From the NCBI RefSeq assembly GCF_004152845.1, contig NZ_SEON01000003.1, positions 1 to 64,000 of the forward strand: DNA of 64,000 nt. The letters are read 5' to 3'. This stretch comes from Sphingobium fuliginis (lineage in GTDB: Bacteria; Pseudomonadota; Alphaproteobacteria; Sphingomonadales; Sphingomonadaceae). Shown here piece by piece: positions 1 through 8,738 of this stretch (position 1 is its first letter; each line of letters begins with the position of its first letter). The position numbers were made by a program, and so were the translations under genes. The notes under the pieces are model-generated. The model searched no databases. It was not told the DNA's origin and was given only the letters and a program-made list of their open reading frames with translations.

Positions 1-50
1 AACTCCCGCAGCCGCTCCCACTGATCATCCCGCAGCACTTCGCCTTCCAC
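1..50 (-). CDS. IS5-family transposase, N-terminal fragment (cut by window edge)
   Basis: Only the first codons are inside the window. Reading the minus strand from a GTG at 50, with GGAGG five bases upstream (56-60), gives VEGEVLRDDQWERLRE. The RDDQWERLRE stretch resembles the N-terminus of the small IS5-type transposases common in sphingomonads. The rest of the gene would lie left of the window. The family call rests on about 16 residues, so it is tentative. Confidence 0.5.
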   Translation of the reverse strand, partial: MEGEVLRDDQWERLRE

Positions 51-103
51 GCCAGCCTCCAAAAGCCAGCCTTGAATCACAAATCCAAACCGTCGTGAAT
101 CCC
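1..103 (-). mobile_element. End of an IS5-like insertion sequence
   Basis: On the minus strand the region begins GGGATTCACGACGG, followed closely by a second GATTCA, and leads into the ribosome-binding site and GTG of the transposase fragment. This is the expected layout of an IS end: terminal inverted repeat, short leader, transposase. I place the outer boundary near 103. The matching far end and target duplication are outside the window. Confidence 0.45.
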
Positions 104-119
104 TAAAATGTCACTACTG

Positions 120-141
120 CCTAGAGCATCGTGCGGAAAAG
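120..141. repeat. Short dispersed motif CTAGAGCATCGTGCGGAAAAG
   Basis: The motif TAGAGCATcGTGCGGAAAAG resembles the AGAGCA...GGAAAA intergenic repeats scattered through alphaproteobacterial genomes. A related cluster sits at 16866-16958. Recognition is by resemblance only. Confidence 0.3.
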
Positions 142-205
142 CCTGTCCTGCATCTGTCGAAGGGTGGGAACCGGTTTCTGCCTGAAAGGATGCGGCATCA
201 GAAAT

Positions 206-249
206 CTGGAGCGCGCGACCGGCGTCCGACCTGACGCGGCGCGCTCCAG
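206..249 (-). terminator. Probable terminator of the glutaredoxin/MauE gene
   Basis: A perfect 11-bp stem, CTGGAGCGCGC (206-216) with GCGCGCTCCAG (239-249), lies ten bases beyond the stop codon of the minus-strand gene ending at 259. The T-tract after it on the minus strand is weak (ATTTCT), so termination may be partial. Confidence 0.5.
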
Positions 250-258
250 CCGATTCGG

Positions 259-1020
259 TCAATGCGCGGCCAGCATCCACAGCGCCATGGCGACCATCAT
301 GACATTCTCCGTCAGGGAGACGAAACCGAGCGGCACGTTGCCGCTGCCGCCGACGCAGGCGCATTTGAGTTCGCGCTTTTCGAGATAGACGGCCTTGAAA
401 ACCGAAACCGCACCGATCCCGCCGATGAAGAGCGCCACGGGGATCGACAGCCATTCGAGCGCACCCGCCAGCATCAGCACGCCTGCACCGAGTTCAAGGA
501 AGGGATAGACATATCCATAGGGGACAAGACGGCGGGCGAGCAGGTCGTAGTTCAGGAACATGGTCGCAAAGCGGTCCACATCCTGCAATTTCAGCATGGC
601 GAGCAGCATCATGGAGATCGCGATGAAGCGCTCCGCCGTCATGATGCCGATGAGCGGCATCTCCGTCAGCCAGTTGGTCGCCAAGGCAAGCAGGGCCGCG
701 ACCGCGAAGACGGCAAGGACCGGCCTGTAGCTTTTCGCCTGCGGATCGGCGACCGTCAGGCCGAAAAGGCGGCGAAGATCGTCATGGCCGCCGATCCTTT
801 GCCCGTCGATGAAGATCTGCGGCGTCGTTCCGACATTGTGCGCGGCCTTGAAGGCGTCGGTTTCGTCGCGGCTGGTAAGCCAGTGATCCTCGACCTCATA
901 ACCCTTGCGCTTCAGCAGCCATCTGGCCTTGAGTCCGAAGGGGCAGATGTGGCCAGGCATCACCATGCGGTAAAGGACGGCTTTGCCGGGAACTGGGGTG
1001 GAGGCGGCCACTGTGGTCAT
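259..1020 (-). CDS. Glutaredoxin domain fused to MauE/DoxX-type membrane protein
   Basis: A 253-residue protein likely to shuttle electrons or thiol equivalents at the inner membrane. Residues about 14-95 form a glutaredoxin-like domain with a single active-site cysteine (C26 in HICPFG) and a TPQIFIDG loop. The remainder has four to five hydrophobic segments of the MauE type, ending in a KCACVGG cysteine pair after the penultimate helix. The start at 1020 puts the protein right after a purine-rich AGAGAAAG; an in-frame extension to 1146 would read through the promoter and was discarded. The gene is divergent from a MerR regulator and has a mer-type promoter, so it is probably induced by a metal or thiol stress. 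The natural substrate is unknown. Confidence 0.75.
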   Translation of the reverse strand: MTTVAASTPVPGKAVLYRMVMPGHICPFGLKARWLLKRKGYEVEDHWLTSRDETDAFKAAHNVGTTPQIFIDGQRIGGHDDLRRLFGLTVADPQAKSYRPVLAVFAVAALLALATNWLTEMPLIGIMTAERFIAISMMLLAMLKLQDVDRFATMFLNYDLLARRLVPYGYVYPFLELGAGVLMLAGALEWLSIPVALFIGGIGAVSVFKAVYLEKRELKCACVGGSGNVPLGFVSLTENVMMVAMALWMLAAH

Positions 1021-1056
1021 CGCATCGCTTTCTCTTGAGAGGTTCGCTTCGCACCC

Positions 1057-1088
1057 CATATGGGGTCCGTACCACGGTCCGGAGTCAA
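1057..1088 (-). promoter_or_regulatory. MerR-type promoter/operator for the glutaredoxin/MauE gene
   Basis: On the minus strand TTGACT (1083-1088) is followed 20 bases later by CATATG (1057-1062). The long spacer contains the dyad TCCGGACC/GGTACGGA (1066-1083). This closely matches the layout of mercury operators, where an over-long 19-20 bp spacer carrying a CTCCGTAC-type dyad is untwisted by MerR. The dyad lies just before the merR start codon at 1091, so MerR bound there would also control its own gene. Confidence 0.75.
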
Positions 1089-1090
1089 GC

Positions 1091-1492
1091 ATGACGATGA
1101 CGATTTCCGGTCTGGCGCGCGCGGGCGGCGTCGGCGTCGAGACCATACGCTTCTATCAGCGGCGCGGCCTGCTGGATACGCCCGACCGGCCGGAAGGCGC
1201 CGGTCTTGCGGGCGGCGTGCGGCGCTATGGCGAGGAGGATGCACGGCGTCTGAGGTTCATCCGTTCGGCGCAGGCGGCCGGATTCACGCTGGACCAGATC
1301 GGGGAGTTGCTGCGGCTGGATGCGGGACAGGACCGCGCGCGGGCGCGTGAACTGGCGGCGGAGCGGCTGGCGGCGCTGGACCTGAAGATCGCGGAGCTGG
1401 AGACTGCACGGGACAGCCTGCGGCGACTTGCCAGCGCATGCCATGCCTCGCAGGAAGGCCCTTGCCCGATCATCTCCGCCTTTGAGGAGTAG
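1091..1492 (+). CDS. MerR-family transcriptional regulator
   Basis: A 133-residue regulator. The N-terminal winged helix (about residues 4-70, with TIRFYQRRGLL and GGVRRYGEED) is followed by a dimerisation helix (about 75-118) and a C-terminal CHASQEGPCP with two cysteines, as in mercury-responsive MerR. The earlier cysteine of the MerR metal site, expected at the start of the long helix, is absent (the region reads DAGQDRARAREL), so a mercury response is doubtful. The start at 1091 is used because an upstream in-frame ATG at 983 would read back through the operator. It is divergent from the glutaredoxin/MauE gene that it presumably controls. Confidence 0.8.
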   Translation: MTMTISGLARAGGVGVETIRFYQRRGLLDTPDRPEGAGLAGGVRRYGEEDARRLRFIRSAQAAGFTLDQIGELLRLDAGQDRARARELAAERLAALDLKIAELETARDSLRRLASACHASQEGPCPIISAFEE

Positions 1493-1499
1493 GGGGACC

Positions 1500-1970
1500 T
1501 CAGAAGCCGGCCATCAGCCCGTCGATCGCGCCCTGCAGGATGTAACTCGCGGCGAGCTTGTCCACCAGTTCACCTCGCCGCGCGCGGCTGGCATCCGCCT
1601 CCAGCAGCGTCCGCGTCACCGCCTGCGTCGACCAGCGCTCGTCCCACAGCAGGATCGGCAGGCCGAGGTCGGCGATGTTCCGGGCGAAGGCGCGGCTTGC
1701 CTGGCTGCGCGGGGATTCGCTGCCGTCCAGGTTGAGCGGCAGGCCGATCACCACGCCCTTCACCAATTGCTGTTCCATGAACGCCGCCAGCGCGACCTTG
1801 TCCTTGGTGAACTTGCCGCGGCTGACGGTATGGGCCGGGCTGGCGATCGACCATCCCGCATCGCACAGCGCAAGGCCGATCGTCTTGGTGCCCACGTCCA
1901 GCCCGATCAGGCGGCCGCCATGGGGCAGGGCTTCGCGGAAAACCGCGCGGTCGGCGGTAAGAATGGACAT
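1500..1970 (-). CDS. ruvX: Putative Holliday junction resolvase / pre-16S rRNA nuclease RuvX (YqgF)
   Basis: A 156-residue RNase H-fold protein of the YqgF/RuvX family, which acts in 16S rRNA 5'-end maturation and has been proposed to resolve Holliday junctions. Visible signatures are [13 protein letters not shown] with the first catalytic aspartate (D25), the [10 protein letters not shown] strand-turn, and LLWDERWST near the C-terminus. Length is normal for the family. It follows the DUF3089 gene with a two-base gap, indicating co-transcription. Confidence 0.9.
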   Translation of the reverse strand: MSILTADRAVFREALPHGGRLIGLDVGTKTIGLALCDAGWSIASPAHTVSRGKFTKDKVALAAFMEQQLVKGVVIGLPLNLDGSESPRSQASRAFARNIADLGLPILLWDERWSTQAVTRTLLEADASRARRGELVDKLAASYILQGAIDGLMAGF

Positions 1971-1972
1971 GT

Positions 1973-3091
1973 CTATTTCTTCAGAAAGGCGGCCAGCCGC
2001 TGTTTCGCATCCTCGCGCACATCGGCCCAGAACAGCGCATAGTCATAGACGTGATAATTATTGCCCGGCAAGGTGAAGGGCCCCATGTCCACCGGCTCGC
2101 CGATCATCAGCACGCCGCTGGTGTCGCAGCGGGCGGGGACGATGCCGGGAACCAGCCGGGTCGGCTTGTCGGCATCCCGCGCGTCCAGCGTGCCGCGATT
2201 GGCGCTGGCGGGCGCGGCCCCGTTGAAGGCGCCGGTGATGGGATTGGTGCAGAGCATGTGCGTGCCCTTGTGCGGCCTGCCGGTGAAGCTCGGCTTGCGT
2301 TCGAAATTTTCGATCACCGCTGACGGATCGGCCGGTTCGGCATAGCTTTGCCAGCTCACGATGCAATGCGACTGCTGCCGCCGCGCGCAGGCGGGAAGTC
2401 CAAGCGCGGGCAGGTCGGCCTCTACCGAAATCGGCCAGCCCACGGCATAGACGGCGGCGATGCGGTCGGCGACCGGCTTGCCGGCGACCTGCTCCCGCAA
2501 CAGTTTGAGCAGATGGAGCGACCCCTGGCTATGGGCCGCGAGGATCAGCGGACCTTCGGGATTGGCTTTCAGGAATGCGGCAAAGGCTTGCGCAACATCG
2601 CGATAGGCTGCGGCGAGGGATTGCTCGCCAGCCGGCTTGTCGGTCAGGAACGCCCCGTAATTGGCCTGGCGGTAGCGAGGCGCCCAGACGGAACCCGCCG
2701 CGTTGAAGGCGCTCGCCTGATTCTGCACGAAGCGCCGCGCGGTGGCGAGGGATTCCTGGTCATCCAGCCGCATGTTCCAATGCGCGTCGCCCAGCGTGGT
2801 GATGTAGGAGGTCGGGTGAATGAAGAAGACCGTCGCCTTTTCCGCCGACGGCGCGTCCTTCACGCCTTCGGGAGTCCACAGGGCGGGGTTGTCCTTCACG
2901 ATGTCGGGCCGGGCGATCCACATCTTCGGATCGTCATAGGCGTTGGCGGGGAGCGGTTCGATTTGCGCGAAGGCTTCCCGAGGGACCATGACCGCGCGGA
3001 TCATCTGCATCCCCCAGATGCGATAGGCCAGCAATGCCGCGATCACCAGCACGATCAGGCCGGTTACGACATAGAGGAACTTGCGGGCCAA
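1973..3091 (-). CDS. DUF3089 alpha/beta-hydrolase-like protein
   Basis: A 372-residue protein with an N-terminal signal anchor (about residues 5-25, hydrophobic) and a DUF3089 domain of the alpha/beta-hydrolase class. The nucleophile elbow reads AAHSQGS. The family is widespread in sphingomonads and often annotated lipase-like, but no physiological substrate is established. It is transcribed just ahead of ruvX. Confidence 0.75.
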   Translation of the reverse strand: MARKFLYVVTGLIVLVIAALLAYRIWGMQMIRAVMVPREAFAQIEPLPANAYDDPKMWIARPDIVKDNPALWTPEGVKDAPSAEKATVFFIHPTSYITTLGDAHWNMRLDDQESLATARRFVQNQASAFNAAGSVWAPRYRQANYGAFLTDKPAGEQSLAAAYRDVAQAFAAFLKANPEGPLILAAHSQGSLHLLKLLREQVAGKPVADRIAAVYAVGWPISVEADLPALGLPACARRQQSHCIVSWQSYAEPADPSAVIENFERKPSFTGRPHKGTHMLCTNPITGAFNGAAPASANRGTLDARDADKPTRLVPGIVPARCDTSGVLMIGEPVDMGPFTLPGNNYHVYDYALFWADVREDAKQRLAAFLKK

Positions 3092-3205
3092 GGATTGCTC
3101 TCCCTAGTGATGGACTGTTTCTGTCTGGCGTAAGCCGCGAGCGTGCGCAAGGTCTCGGAGGATCGGGACTTGAAGCGGGCGTGGCCGGGTGGTAGCGGCG
3201 GGGCC

Positions 3206-3493
3206 ATGTCGATAGACCTTCAGACCGTGAAAAAGATCGCCAGCCTTTCGCGCATTTCGGTGACCGACGCCGAAGCGGAGGCGATGGTGCCCGAACTCAA
3301 CAACATCCTGGGCTGGGTGGAGCAATTGGGCGAGGTGGACGTGACCGGCGTGGAGCCGATGACCGCTGTCATCCCCAATCATCTGCGCCTGCGCGACGAT
3401 GTCGTCACCGACGGCAATGTTCGCGACAAGGTGCTGGCCAATGCGCCGCAGGCCGAACATGGCTTCTTCGCGGTTCCCAAAGTTATCGAATGA
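3206..3493 (+). CDS. gatC: Aspartyl/glutamyl-tRNA(Asn/Gln) amidotransferase subunit C
   Basis: This 95-residue small subunit stabilises GatA and helps bind GatB in the GatCAB complex, which converts misacylated Glu-tRNA(Gln) and Asp-tRNA(Asn) to the amide forms. The sequence shows the usual [10 protein letters not shown]...[11 protein letters not shown] opening and the VEPMTAV segment. The start at 3206 gives the family length; upstream in-frame codons from 3143 have no homologous character. It heads gatC-gatA-gatB. Confidence 0.93.
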   Translation: MSIDLQTVKKIASLSRISVTDAEAEAMVPELNNILGWVEQLGEVDVTGVEPMTAVIPNHLRLRDDVVTDGNVRDKVLANAPQAEHGFFAVPKVIE

Positions 3494-3509
3494 GTGGGAA
3501 TCTTTCACC

Positions 3510-3585
3510 CGTTCGGGCTGAGCTTGTCGAAGCCCAGTCCTTTCTTGAAGAGAAGTGCGGCCCTTCGACAGGCTCAGGGCGAACG
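3510..3585. repeat. Sphingomonad palindromic repeat, copy 1 (gatC-gatA gap)
   Basis: A left arm CGTTCGGGCTGAGCTTGTCGAAG and a right arm CTTCGACAGGCTCAGGGCGAACG form a long imperfect inverted repeat around a spacer containing CTTTCTTGAAGAGAAGTG. Nearly the same unit occurs at 5091-5191 and 40953-41031. It would fold into a strong hairpin in the gat transcript and ends about ten bases before the gatA start. Confidence 0.9.
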
Positions 3586-3596
3586 GAAATTTGGGT

Positions 3597-5081
3597 ATGA
3601 CCAACCTTACTGATCTGACGGTCGCGGAAATCCGCGACGGCTTCCGCGCGGGCGACTTTTCGGCGCGCGAAGTGGCGGCGGCGTTCAATGCCAATGTCGC
3701 CGCCGCCAAGGCGCTGAACGCCTTCATCGTGGAAACGCCGGAAAAGGCGCTGGAAGCCGCCGACGCCGCCGACAGGGCGAGGGCTGCGGGCGAGGCGTTG
3801 AAGCCGCTTTCGGGCGTGCCGATCGGCATGAAGGATCTGTTCTGCACCGAAGGCGTGCAGACGACCGCCGCGAGCCACATGCTCGAAGGCTTCAAGCCCA
3901 CCTATGAATCCACGGTTTCGAAGAAGCTGTGGGACGCGGGCGCGGGCATGCTGGGCAAGCTCAACCTCGACCAGTTCGCCATGGGCTCTTCGAACGAGAC
4001 CAGCTATTACGGCAATGTGATCTCGCCCTGGCGGCGGGGCGGCGGCGACAATGCCGCGCTGGCGCCCGGCGGTTCCTCGGGCGGTTCTTCGGCGGCGATT
4101 TCGGCGCGGCTCTGCCCGGCGGCGACCGGCACCGATACGGGCGGCTCGATCCGCCAGCCTGCTGCCTTCACCGGCATTTCCGGCATCAAGCCGACCTATG
4201 GCCGCTGCTCCCGCTGGGGCATCGTCGCCTTCGCTTCTTCGCTGGATCAGGCCGGGCCGATGGCGCGGACGGTGCGCGACAATGCGATCCTGCTGGAAAG
4301 CATGGCGGGCTTCGATCCCAAGGATTCGACGTCGCTCGATCTGGCCGTGCCGCAGTGGGAAGCCAGCCTGTCGAGCGACCTTCGGGGCAAGAAGGTCGGC
4401 ATTCCCAGGGAGTATCGCCCCGATGGCCTGAACGCCGAAATTGCGGCGCTGTGGGACCGCGGCATCGAATGGCTGAAGGATGCGGGCGCCGAGGTTGTCG
4501 AAGTGTCGCTGCCGCATACGAAGTACGCGCTGCCGACCTATTATATCATCGCGCCGGCGGAGGCGTCATCGAACCTCGCCCGCTATGACGGCGTGCGTTA
4601 CGGCCAGCGCGACCTGCCCGATGGGGCGGGCCTCCAGGATATGTATGCCGCGACCCGCGCCGCCGGTTTCGGGCCGGAGGTCAAGCGCCGCATCATGATC
4701 GGCACCTATGTGCTGTCGGCGGGCTTCTACGACGCCTATTATACGCAGGCGCAGAAGGTTCGGGCGCTGATCGCCCGCGATTTCGACCAGGCCTTCGAGA
4801 AATGCGACCTGCTGCTGACGCCGACCGCGCCGAGCGCCTCCTTCGCGCTGGGCGAGAAGCAGGCCGATCCGCTGGCCATGTATCTGAACGACGTCTTCAC
4901 CGTGCCGGCTTCGCTGGCGGGACTGCCGGCGATAGCGGTGCCGGGCGGGCTGGACGCGCAAGGTCTGCCGCTGGGTCTCCAGATCATCGGCAAGGCGCTG
5001 GACGAGCAGACCGTGCTGAACGCGGGCCTCGCGATCGAGGAACGCGCGGGCTTTGCGGCGCGGCCGGAGAAATGGTGGTAA
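3597..5081 (+). CDS. gatA: Aspartyl/glutamyl-tRNA amidotransferase subunit A (amidase)
   Basis: A 494-residue glutaminase subunit of GatCAB, releasing ammonia from glutamine for tRNA-dependent amidation. The amidase-signature catalytic triad is intact: K79 in GMKDLF, the serine loop PGGSSGGSS (cis-serine about S160) and S184 in [11 protein letters not shown]. The start at 3597 follows the repeat; the frame is open upstream to 3555 only because the repeat itself is open in that frame. Second gene of the gat operon. Confidence 0.95.
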   Translation: MTNLTDLTVAEIRDGFRAGDFSAREVAAAFNANVAAAKALNAFIVETPEKALEAADAADRARAAGEALKPLSGVPIGMKDLFCTEGVQTTAASHMLEGFKPTYESTVSKKLWDAGAGMLGKLNLDQFAMGSSNETSYYGNVISPWRRGGGDNAALAPGGSSGGSSAAISARLCPAATGTDTGGSIRQPAAFTGISGIKPTYGRCSRWGIVAFASSLDQAGPMARTVRDNAILLESMAGFDPKDSTSLDLAVPQWEASLSSDLRGKKVGIPREYRPDGLNAEIAALWDRGIEWLKDAGAEVVEVSLPHTKYALPTYYIIAPAEASSNLARYDGVRYGQRDLPDGAGLQDMYAATRAAGFGPEVKRRIMIGTYVLSAGFYDAYYTQAQKVRALIARDFDQAFEKCDLLLTPTAPSASFALGEKQADPLAMYLNDVFTVPASLAGLPAIAVPGGLDAQGLPLGLQIIGKALDEQTVLNAGLAIEERAGFAARPEKWW

Positions 5082-5090
5082 AGCAAACAC

Positions 5091-5191
5091 CGTTCGCCCT
5101 GTTGAAAGGAGCCGCTTGTCTCCTTGCAATGTCGAAGGGCCTCACTTCTCTTCAAGAAAGGACTGGGCTTCGACAGGCTCAGCCCGAACGG
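5091..5191. repeat. Sphingomonad palindromic repeat, copy 2, with an inserted small hairpin
   Basis: The right arm CTTCGACAGGCTCAGCCCGAACGG is intact, but the left arm is split. CGTTCGCCCTG is followed by about 28 extra bases before GTCGAAGGGCC resumes. The extra bases are themselves palindromic (AAGGAG...CTCCTT). The element fills the gatA-gatB gap and ends about ten bases before gatB. Confidence 0.85.
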
Positions 5192-5201
5192 AAAAAGAAA
5201 C

Positions 5202-6698
5202 ATGAGTGAATATCGCATCCAGGGCGCAACCGGCGAGTGGGAGGTCGTGATCGGCCTGGAAGTCCATGCGCAGGTGACGAGCCAGGCGAAGCTCTTTTCC
5301 GGCGCGGCCACCGCTTTCGGCGCGGAGCCGAACACGCAGGTGAGCCTGGTCGACGCGGCCATGCCCGGCATGCTGCCCGTGCCCAACCGCGAGTGCATCC
5401 GCCAGGCGGTGCGCACCGGCATGGCGATCAAGGCGCAGATCAACAAATGGTCGCGTTTCGACCGGAAGAACTATTTCTACGCGGACCTGCCGCAGGGCTA
5501 CCAGATCAGCCAGCTCTACCATCCGCTGGTGGGCGAGGGCGCGATCGAGATCAGCCTGGACGAGAAGAACCCCGATGCGCAGGTCAAGACGATCGGCATC
5601 GAGCGCATCCATGTCGAGCAGGACGCAGGCAAGCTGATGCACGACCAGCATCCGACGCGGTCCTATGTCGACCTGAACCGTTCGGGCGTGGCGCTGATGG
5701 AAATCGTGTCGAAGCCGGACATGCGCTCGCCTGCGGAGGCTGGCGCCTATCTGTCGAAGCTGCGGACGATCCTGCGCTATGTGGGGTCCTGCGACGGCAA
5801 TATGGATCAGGGCTCGATGCGCGCGGACGTCAACGTCTCGGTCCGCAAGCCGGGCGAGCCGTTCGGCACTCGCACCGAAACGAAGAATGTCAATTCCGTC
5901 CGCTTCGTCATGGCCGTGGTGGAACATGAGGCCAGCCGTCAGGTGGACGTGCTGGAGGCCGGCGGCAAGGTGGTGCAGGAAACCCGGCTCTACGACCCGG
6001 ACAAGAATGAAACGCGCTCCATGCGGTCGAAGGAAGACGCGCATGACTATCGCTATTTCCCCGATCCCGACCTGCTGCCGCTGGAACTGGACGACGCCTT
6101 CCTGGAGGAATGCCGCCAGTCGCTGCCTGAATTGCCTGACGCCAAGCGCCAGCGCTATGAGCAGGCGCTTGGCCTTTCCGCCTATAATGCCGCGACGCTG
6201 ACTGCCGACGCCGACACGGCGCGCTGGTTCGAGGCGCTGCTGGCCGAAGGCGCGCGCATCCAGAAGAAGAGCGAGGGCGAAGTCGCAAAGGCGTCCGCCA
6301 ACTGGCTGCTGTCGGAGCTTTACGGCGCGCTCAACCGCCTGGGCAAGACGCTGGAGGAAAGCCCCGTCAGCCCCGAAGAGGGCGCGGAACTGCTGGCCCT
6401 CATTGCCGACGGCACGATCAGCGGCACCATCGCCAAGCAGGTGTTCGAGATCATGCTCGAAACCGGCGACAGCGCGCCCAGGATCGTTGAGGAAAAGGGG
6501 CTGAAGCAGACCAGCGACACCGGCGCCATCGAGGCCGCGGTCGCCAAGGTGCTGGCCGACAATGCGGACAAGGTCGAACAGTATAAGGCGGGCAAGGAGG
6601 CGCTGTTCGGCTTCTTCGTCGGTCAGACGATGAAGGCCATGCAGGGCAAGGCCAATCCGCAGGTGGTGAATGAGTTGATCAGGAAGGCGCTGGCCTGA
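5202..6698 (+). CDS. gatB: Aspartyl/glutamyl-tRNA amidotransferase subunit B
   Basis: A 498-residue tRNA-binding kinase-like subunit of GatCAB, which phosphorylates the misacylated aminoacyl-tRNA before amidation. It opens with [13 protein letters not shown] and contains the conserved cradle segments [15 protein letters not shown] and [10 protein letters not shown], with a C-terminal YqeY-like helical domain. Full family length. The start at 5202 lies just after repeat copy 2. Confidence 0.95.
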   Translation: MSEYRIQGATGEWEVVIGLEVHAQVTSQAKLFSGAATAFGAEPNTQVSLVDAAMPGMLPVPNRECIRQAVRTGMAIKAQINKWSRFDRKNYFYADLPQGYQISQLYHPLVGEGAIEISLDEKNPDAQVKTIGIERIHVEQDAGKLMHDQHPTRSYVDLNRSGVALMEIVSKPDMRSPAEAGAYLSKLRTILRYVGSCDGNMDQGSMRADVNVSVRKPGEPFGTRTETKNVNSVRFVMAVVEHEASRQVDVLEAGGKVVQETRLYDPDKNETRSMRSKEDAHDYRYFPDPDLLPLELDDAFLEECRQSLPELPDAKRQRYEQALGLSAYNAATLTADADTARWFEALLAEGARIQKKSEGEVAKASANWLLSELYGALNRLGKTLEESPVSPEEGAELLALIADGTISGTIAKQVFEIMLETGDSAPRIVEEKGLKQTSDTGAIEAAVAKVLADNADKVEQYKAGKEALFGFFVGQTMKAMQGKANPQVVNELIRKALA

Positions 6699-6710
6699 TT
6701 GGTCCATTAT

Positions 6711-6740
6711 GAACGATGTCTGTTCCAGCAGACATCGTTC
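6711..6740 (+). terminator. Hairpin after gatB
   Basis: A perfect 12-bp stem, GAACGATGTCTG / CAGACATCGTTC with loop TTCCAG, starts 12 bases after the gatB stop. No U-tract follows (GATCTGTACC), so it may protect the 3' end or act as a weak terminator. Confidence 0.55.
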
Positions 6741-6829
6741 GATCTGTACCTAAGATGTTCTCTTTGCTAAGCCCTTGAGCAACAGCCGCCATGAGTCGGG
6801 GGACTTGGCTGTGTGCAGGGGGAACATTC

Positions 6830-7573
6830 ATGCGATTTGCGTTCGGCCACGCCATTTTGTGCCTTTTGCTCGGCTGCCTGTCGCCGGCCGTCATGGCGCA
6901 GGAAAAGTCCGCCGTACGGCAGGGCTTCCTGCTCGATCCGAATTCGACCAAAATCCTGTTGTTCAGGCCCAGGGTGACCGTTGGGAGCCAGTCGACCGCG
7001 GGCATGTTCGAACCCAATGCCGACTGGACGCAACAGGCGCGGGACAATCTGGATCTGGCCCTGGCGGAAGCGCAGCAGCGTCTGGGCAATGAGATTGTCG
7101 GTTCGGCCGATCCTGTGGGACAGCAGGCCGAAAGCTTGGCCGAATATCAGTCGCTCTTCGGCATCGTCGCGCAATCGGTGATCGAATTTCAGTTCTTCCC
7201 CGGCAATCGATTGCCAACGAAGAAGCGCGAAGGCGCGGCGTTCGACTGGACGCTGGGGCCCGGCGTATCCGCGCTCGCCGCCCGCTCGGGCGCGCGCTAT
7301 GGGCTGTTCATCTTTACGGAGGACCAGTTCGGATCGACCGGACGGAAGATTTTCCAGCTGTTCGCGGCCATGGGCGGCGTCGGCATCACCTCCGGCCAGC
7401 ATAAGGGCTTTGCAGGTCTGGTGGACCTTGCGAGCGGGGACCTGCTCTGGCTCAATGCGGACCTGCAGATGGGCGGCGATGTCCGGACCATGGAGGGCGC
7501 CCGCCGCCGCGTAACGCAGTTGCTGGAGGATTTCCCCGGCAGCACCCCCAGCCTTGCCGCTGCCGCCCAATGA
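6830..7573 (+). CDS. Secreted protein of unknown function, first gene of an M48-peptidase operon
   Basis: I do not recognise a family. The 247-residue product has a cleavable signal peptide (MRFAFGH then a leucine-rich core, cleavage likely after VMAQ). The mature part has few cysteines and no obvious catalytic motif. The start at 6830 is chosen because CAGGGGGAA provides a ribosome-binding site and the signal peptide then begins correctly. Its stop overlaps the start of the M48 peptidase gene (ATGA at 7570), indicating translational coupling and probably a shared envelope function. Confidence 0.65.
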   Translation: MRFAFGHAILCLLLGCLSPAVMAQEKSAVRQGFLLDPNSTKILLFRPRVTVGSQSTAGMFEPNADWTQQARDNLDLALAEAQQRLGNEIVGSADPVGQQAESLAEYQSLFGIVAQSVIEFQFFPGNRLPTKKREGAAFDWTLGPGVSALAARSGARYGLFIFTEDQFGSTGRKIFQLFAAMGGVGITSGQHKGFAGLVDLASGDLLWLNADLQMGGDVRTMEGARRRVTQLLEDFPGSTPSLAAAAQ

Positions 7574-8730
7574 CGGGCGCGTTGCTGAGGGCAATGGCGC
7601 TGCTGGCCTTGACTCTGCCGGTGGCGGCGGCGGCGGCCCGCGGGCCCGCCGATCTCCCGCCCTACGGCCAGGCCTATCAGCCGCAAGGGACGGACGAGCG
7701 TGGCCTGTGGATGCTGGCCGATGAGGATGAGCGGGAACTGCGCGACTCCAAATTCCTCATCGACGATCCGGCCCTGCAGGCCTATGTGGCTGGCGTCCTG
7801 TGCCGGGCTGTGGGTCAGGACCGATGTCGGGGCGTGCGCATCTATCTGGTCCGGGTCGCATCCTTCAACGCCAATATGGCCCCCAACGGCACGATGCAGG
7901 TCTGGAGCGGGCTCCTGCTGCGGGTTCGAAGCGAGGCGGAACTGGCGGCGGTACTTGGCCATGAGTTCGCTCATTTCGAGCTGCGACACAGCCTTTCAGG
8001 CTTCCGGAGGCAACGTTCAGCGACCGACATCGCCGCCTGGGCGGCCTTTCTGGGTCAATATGGCGCGACCGTGCAGCAGGCGGCGGTCGGCTCATTCTTC
8101 CAGTTCAACCGCGATCAGGAAAAACAGGCCGACCTGCTCTCGCTCAAATATGCGATCCAGTCCCCTTATTCGGCGCAGGCGGCGGCGCATGTCTGGCAGC
8201 GGCTCATGGATGAGGCGGATGCGACCGCGCTGGGGCGCAAACAGCGCAGCCAACGCTATGATCGTGTCGCCTTCTTCTCCACCCATCCGACCAATCTCGA
8301 TCGCGCGACCTATCTCGCGGCGCTGTCCGCCGATGTCGCGGCCAAGCCGGAGGGCGCGGAAAGCTATTCGGCGGCGCTTGCCAAATGGCTGCCGGATTTT
8401 CTGTCCGACCAGATGAAGCTCAACGATTTCGGCGGTACGGAATATCTGTTGTCGTCGCTGGCGGGGGAGCATTGGACCGCGCCCCTGCTGTTCGCGCGGG
8501 CCGAACTGTACCGCCAGCGCGGCAATCCGCGCGATCTGGCGGCGGCGGCCGATTTCTACCGATCGGCGCTCGCGGCGGACCCCGGCCTGGCGGAGGGCTG
8601 GCGCGGATTGGGTCTGTGCCTGATGCGCAACCGTCAGCGGACCGAAGGCGCGGATGCGCTCAAGAATTACATCCGGCTGCGTCCCCAGGCGGCCGATATT
8701 CCCATGCTCCAGACGATGACCGGCGAATAG
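7570..8730 (+). CDS. Periplasmic M48-family metalloprotease with C-terminal TPR-like repeats
   Basis: A 386-residue zinc protease. After a signal peptide (residues 1-24) it carries the HExxH motif GHEFAH (H131, E132, H135) and the third ligand glutamate in DQEKQAD (E184), the layout of BepA/LoiP-like M48 enzymes that degrade misfolded outer-membrane proteins. The last 90 residues look like tetratricopeptide helices (ADFYRSALAADPGLAEGWRG). It is coupled to the preceding secreted gene and followed by another secreted gene after eight bases. A role in envelope quality control is inference from the family. Confidence 0.85.
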   Translation: MTGALLRAMALLALTLPVAAAAARGPADLPPYGQAYQPQGTDERGLWMLADEDERELRDSKFLIDDPALQAYVAGVLCRAVGQDRCRGVRIYLVRVASFNANMAPNGTMQVWSGLLLRVRSEAELAAVLGHEFAHFELRHSLSGFRRQRSATDIAAWAAFLGQYGATVQQAAVGSFFQFNRDQEKQADLLSLKYAIQSPYSAQAAAHVWQRLMDEADATALGRKQRSQRYDRVAFFSTHPTNLDRATYLAALSADVAAKPEGAESYSAALAKWLPDFLSDQMKLNDFGGTEYLLSSLAGEHWTAPLLFARAELYRQRGNPRDLAAAADFYRSALAADPGLAEGWRGLGLCLMRNRQRTEGADALKNYIRLRPQAADIPMLQTMTGE

Positions 8731-8738
8731 GATTTCTC

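Noticed and set aside
5142-6707. 521-codon open frame opposite gatB
   Set aside because: Antisense shadow of a conserved gene; no homologous motifs and no ribosome-binding site.
6711-6740. Canonical Rho-independent terminator after gatB
   Set aside because: The stem is perfect but no U-tract follows, so I list it only as a hairpin with moderate confidence.
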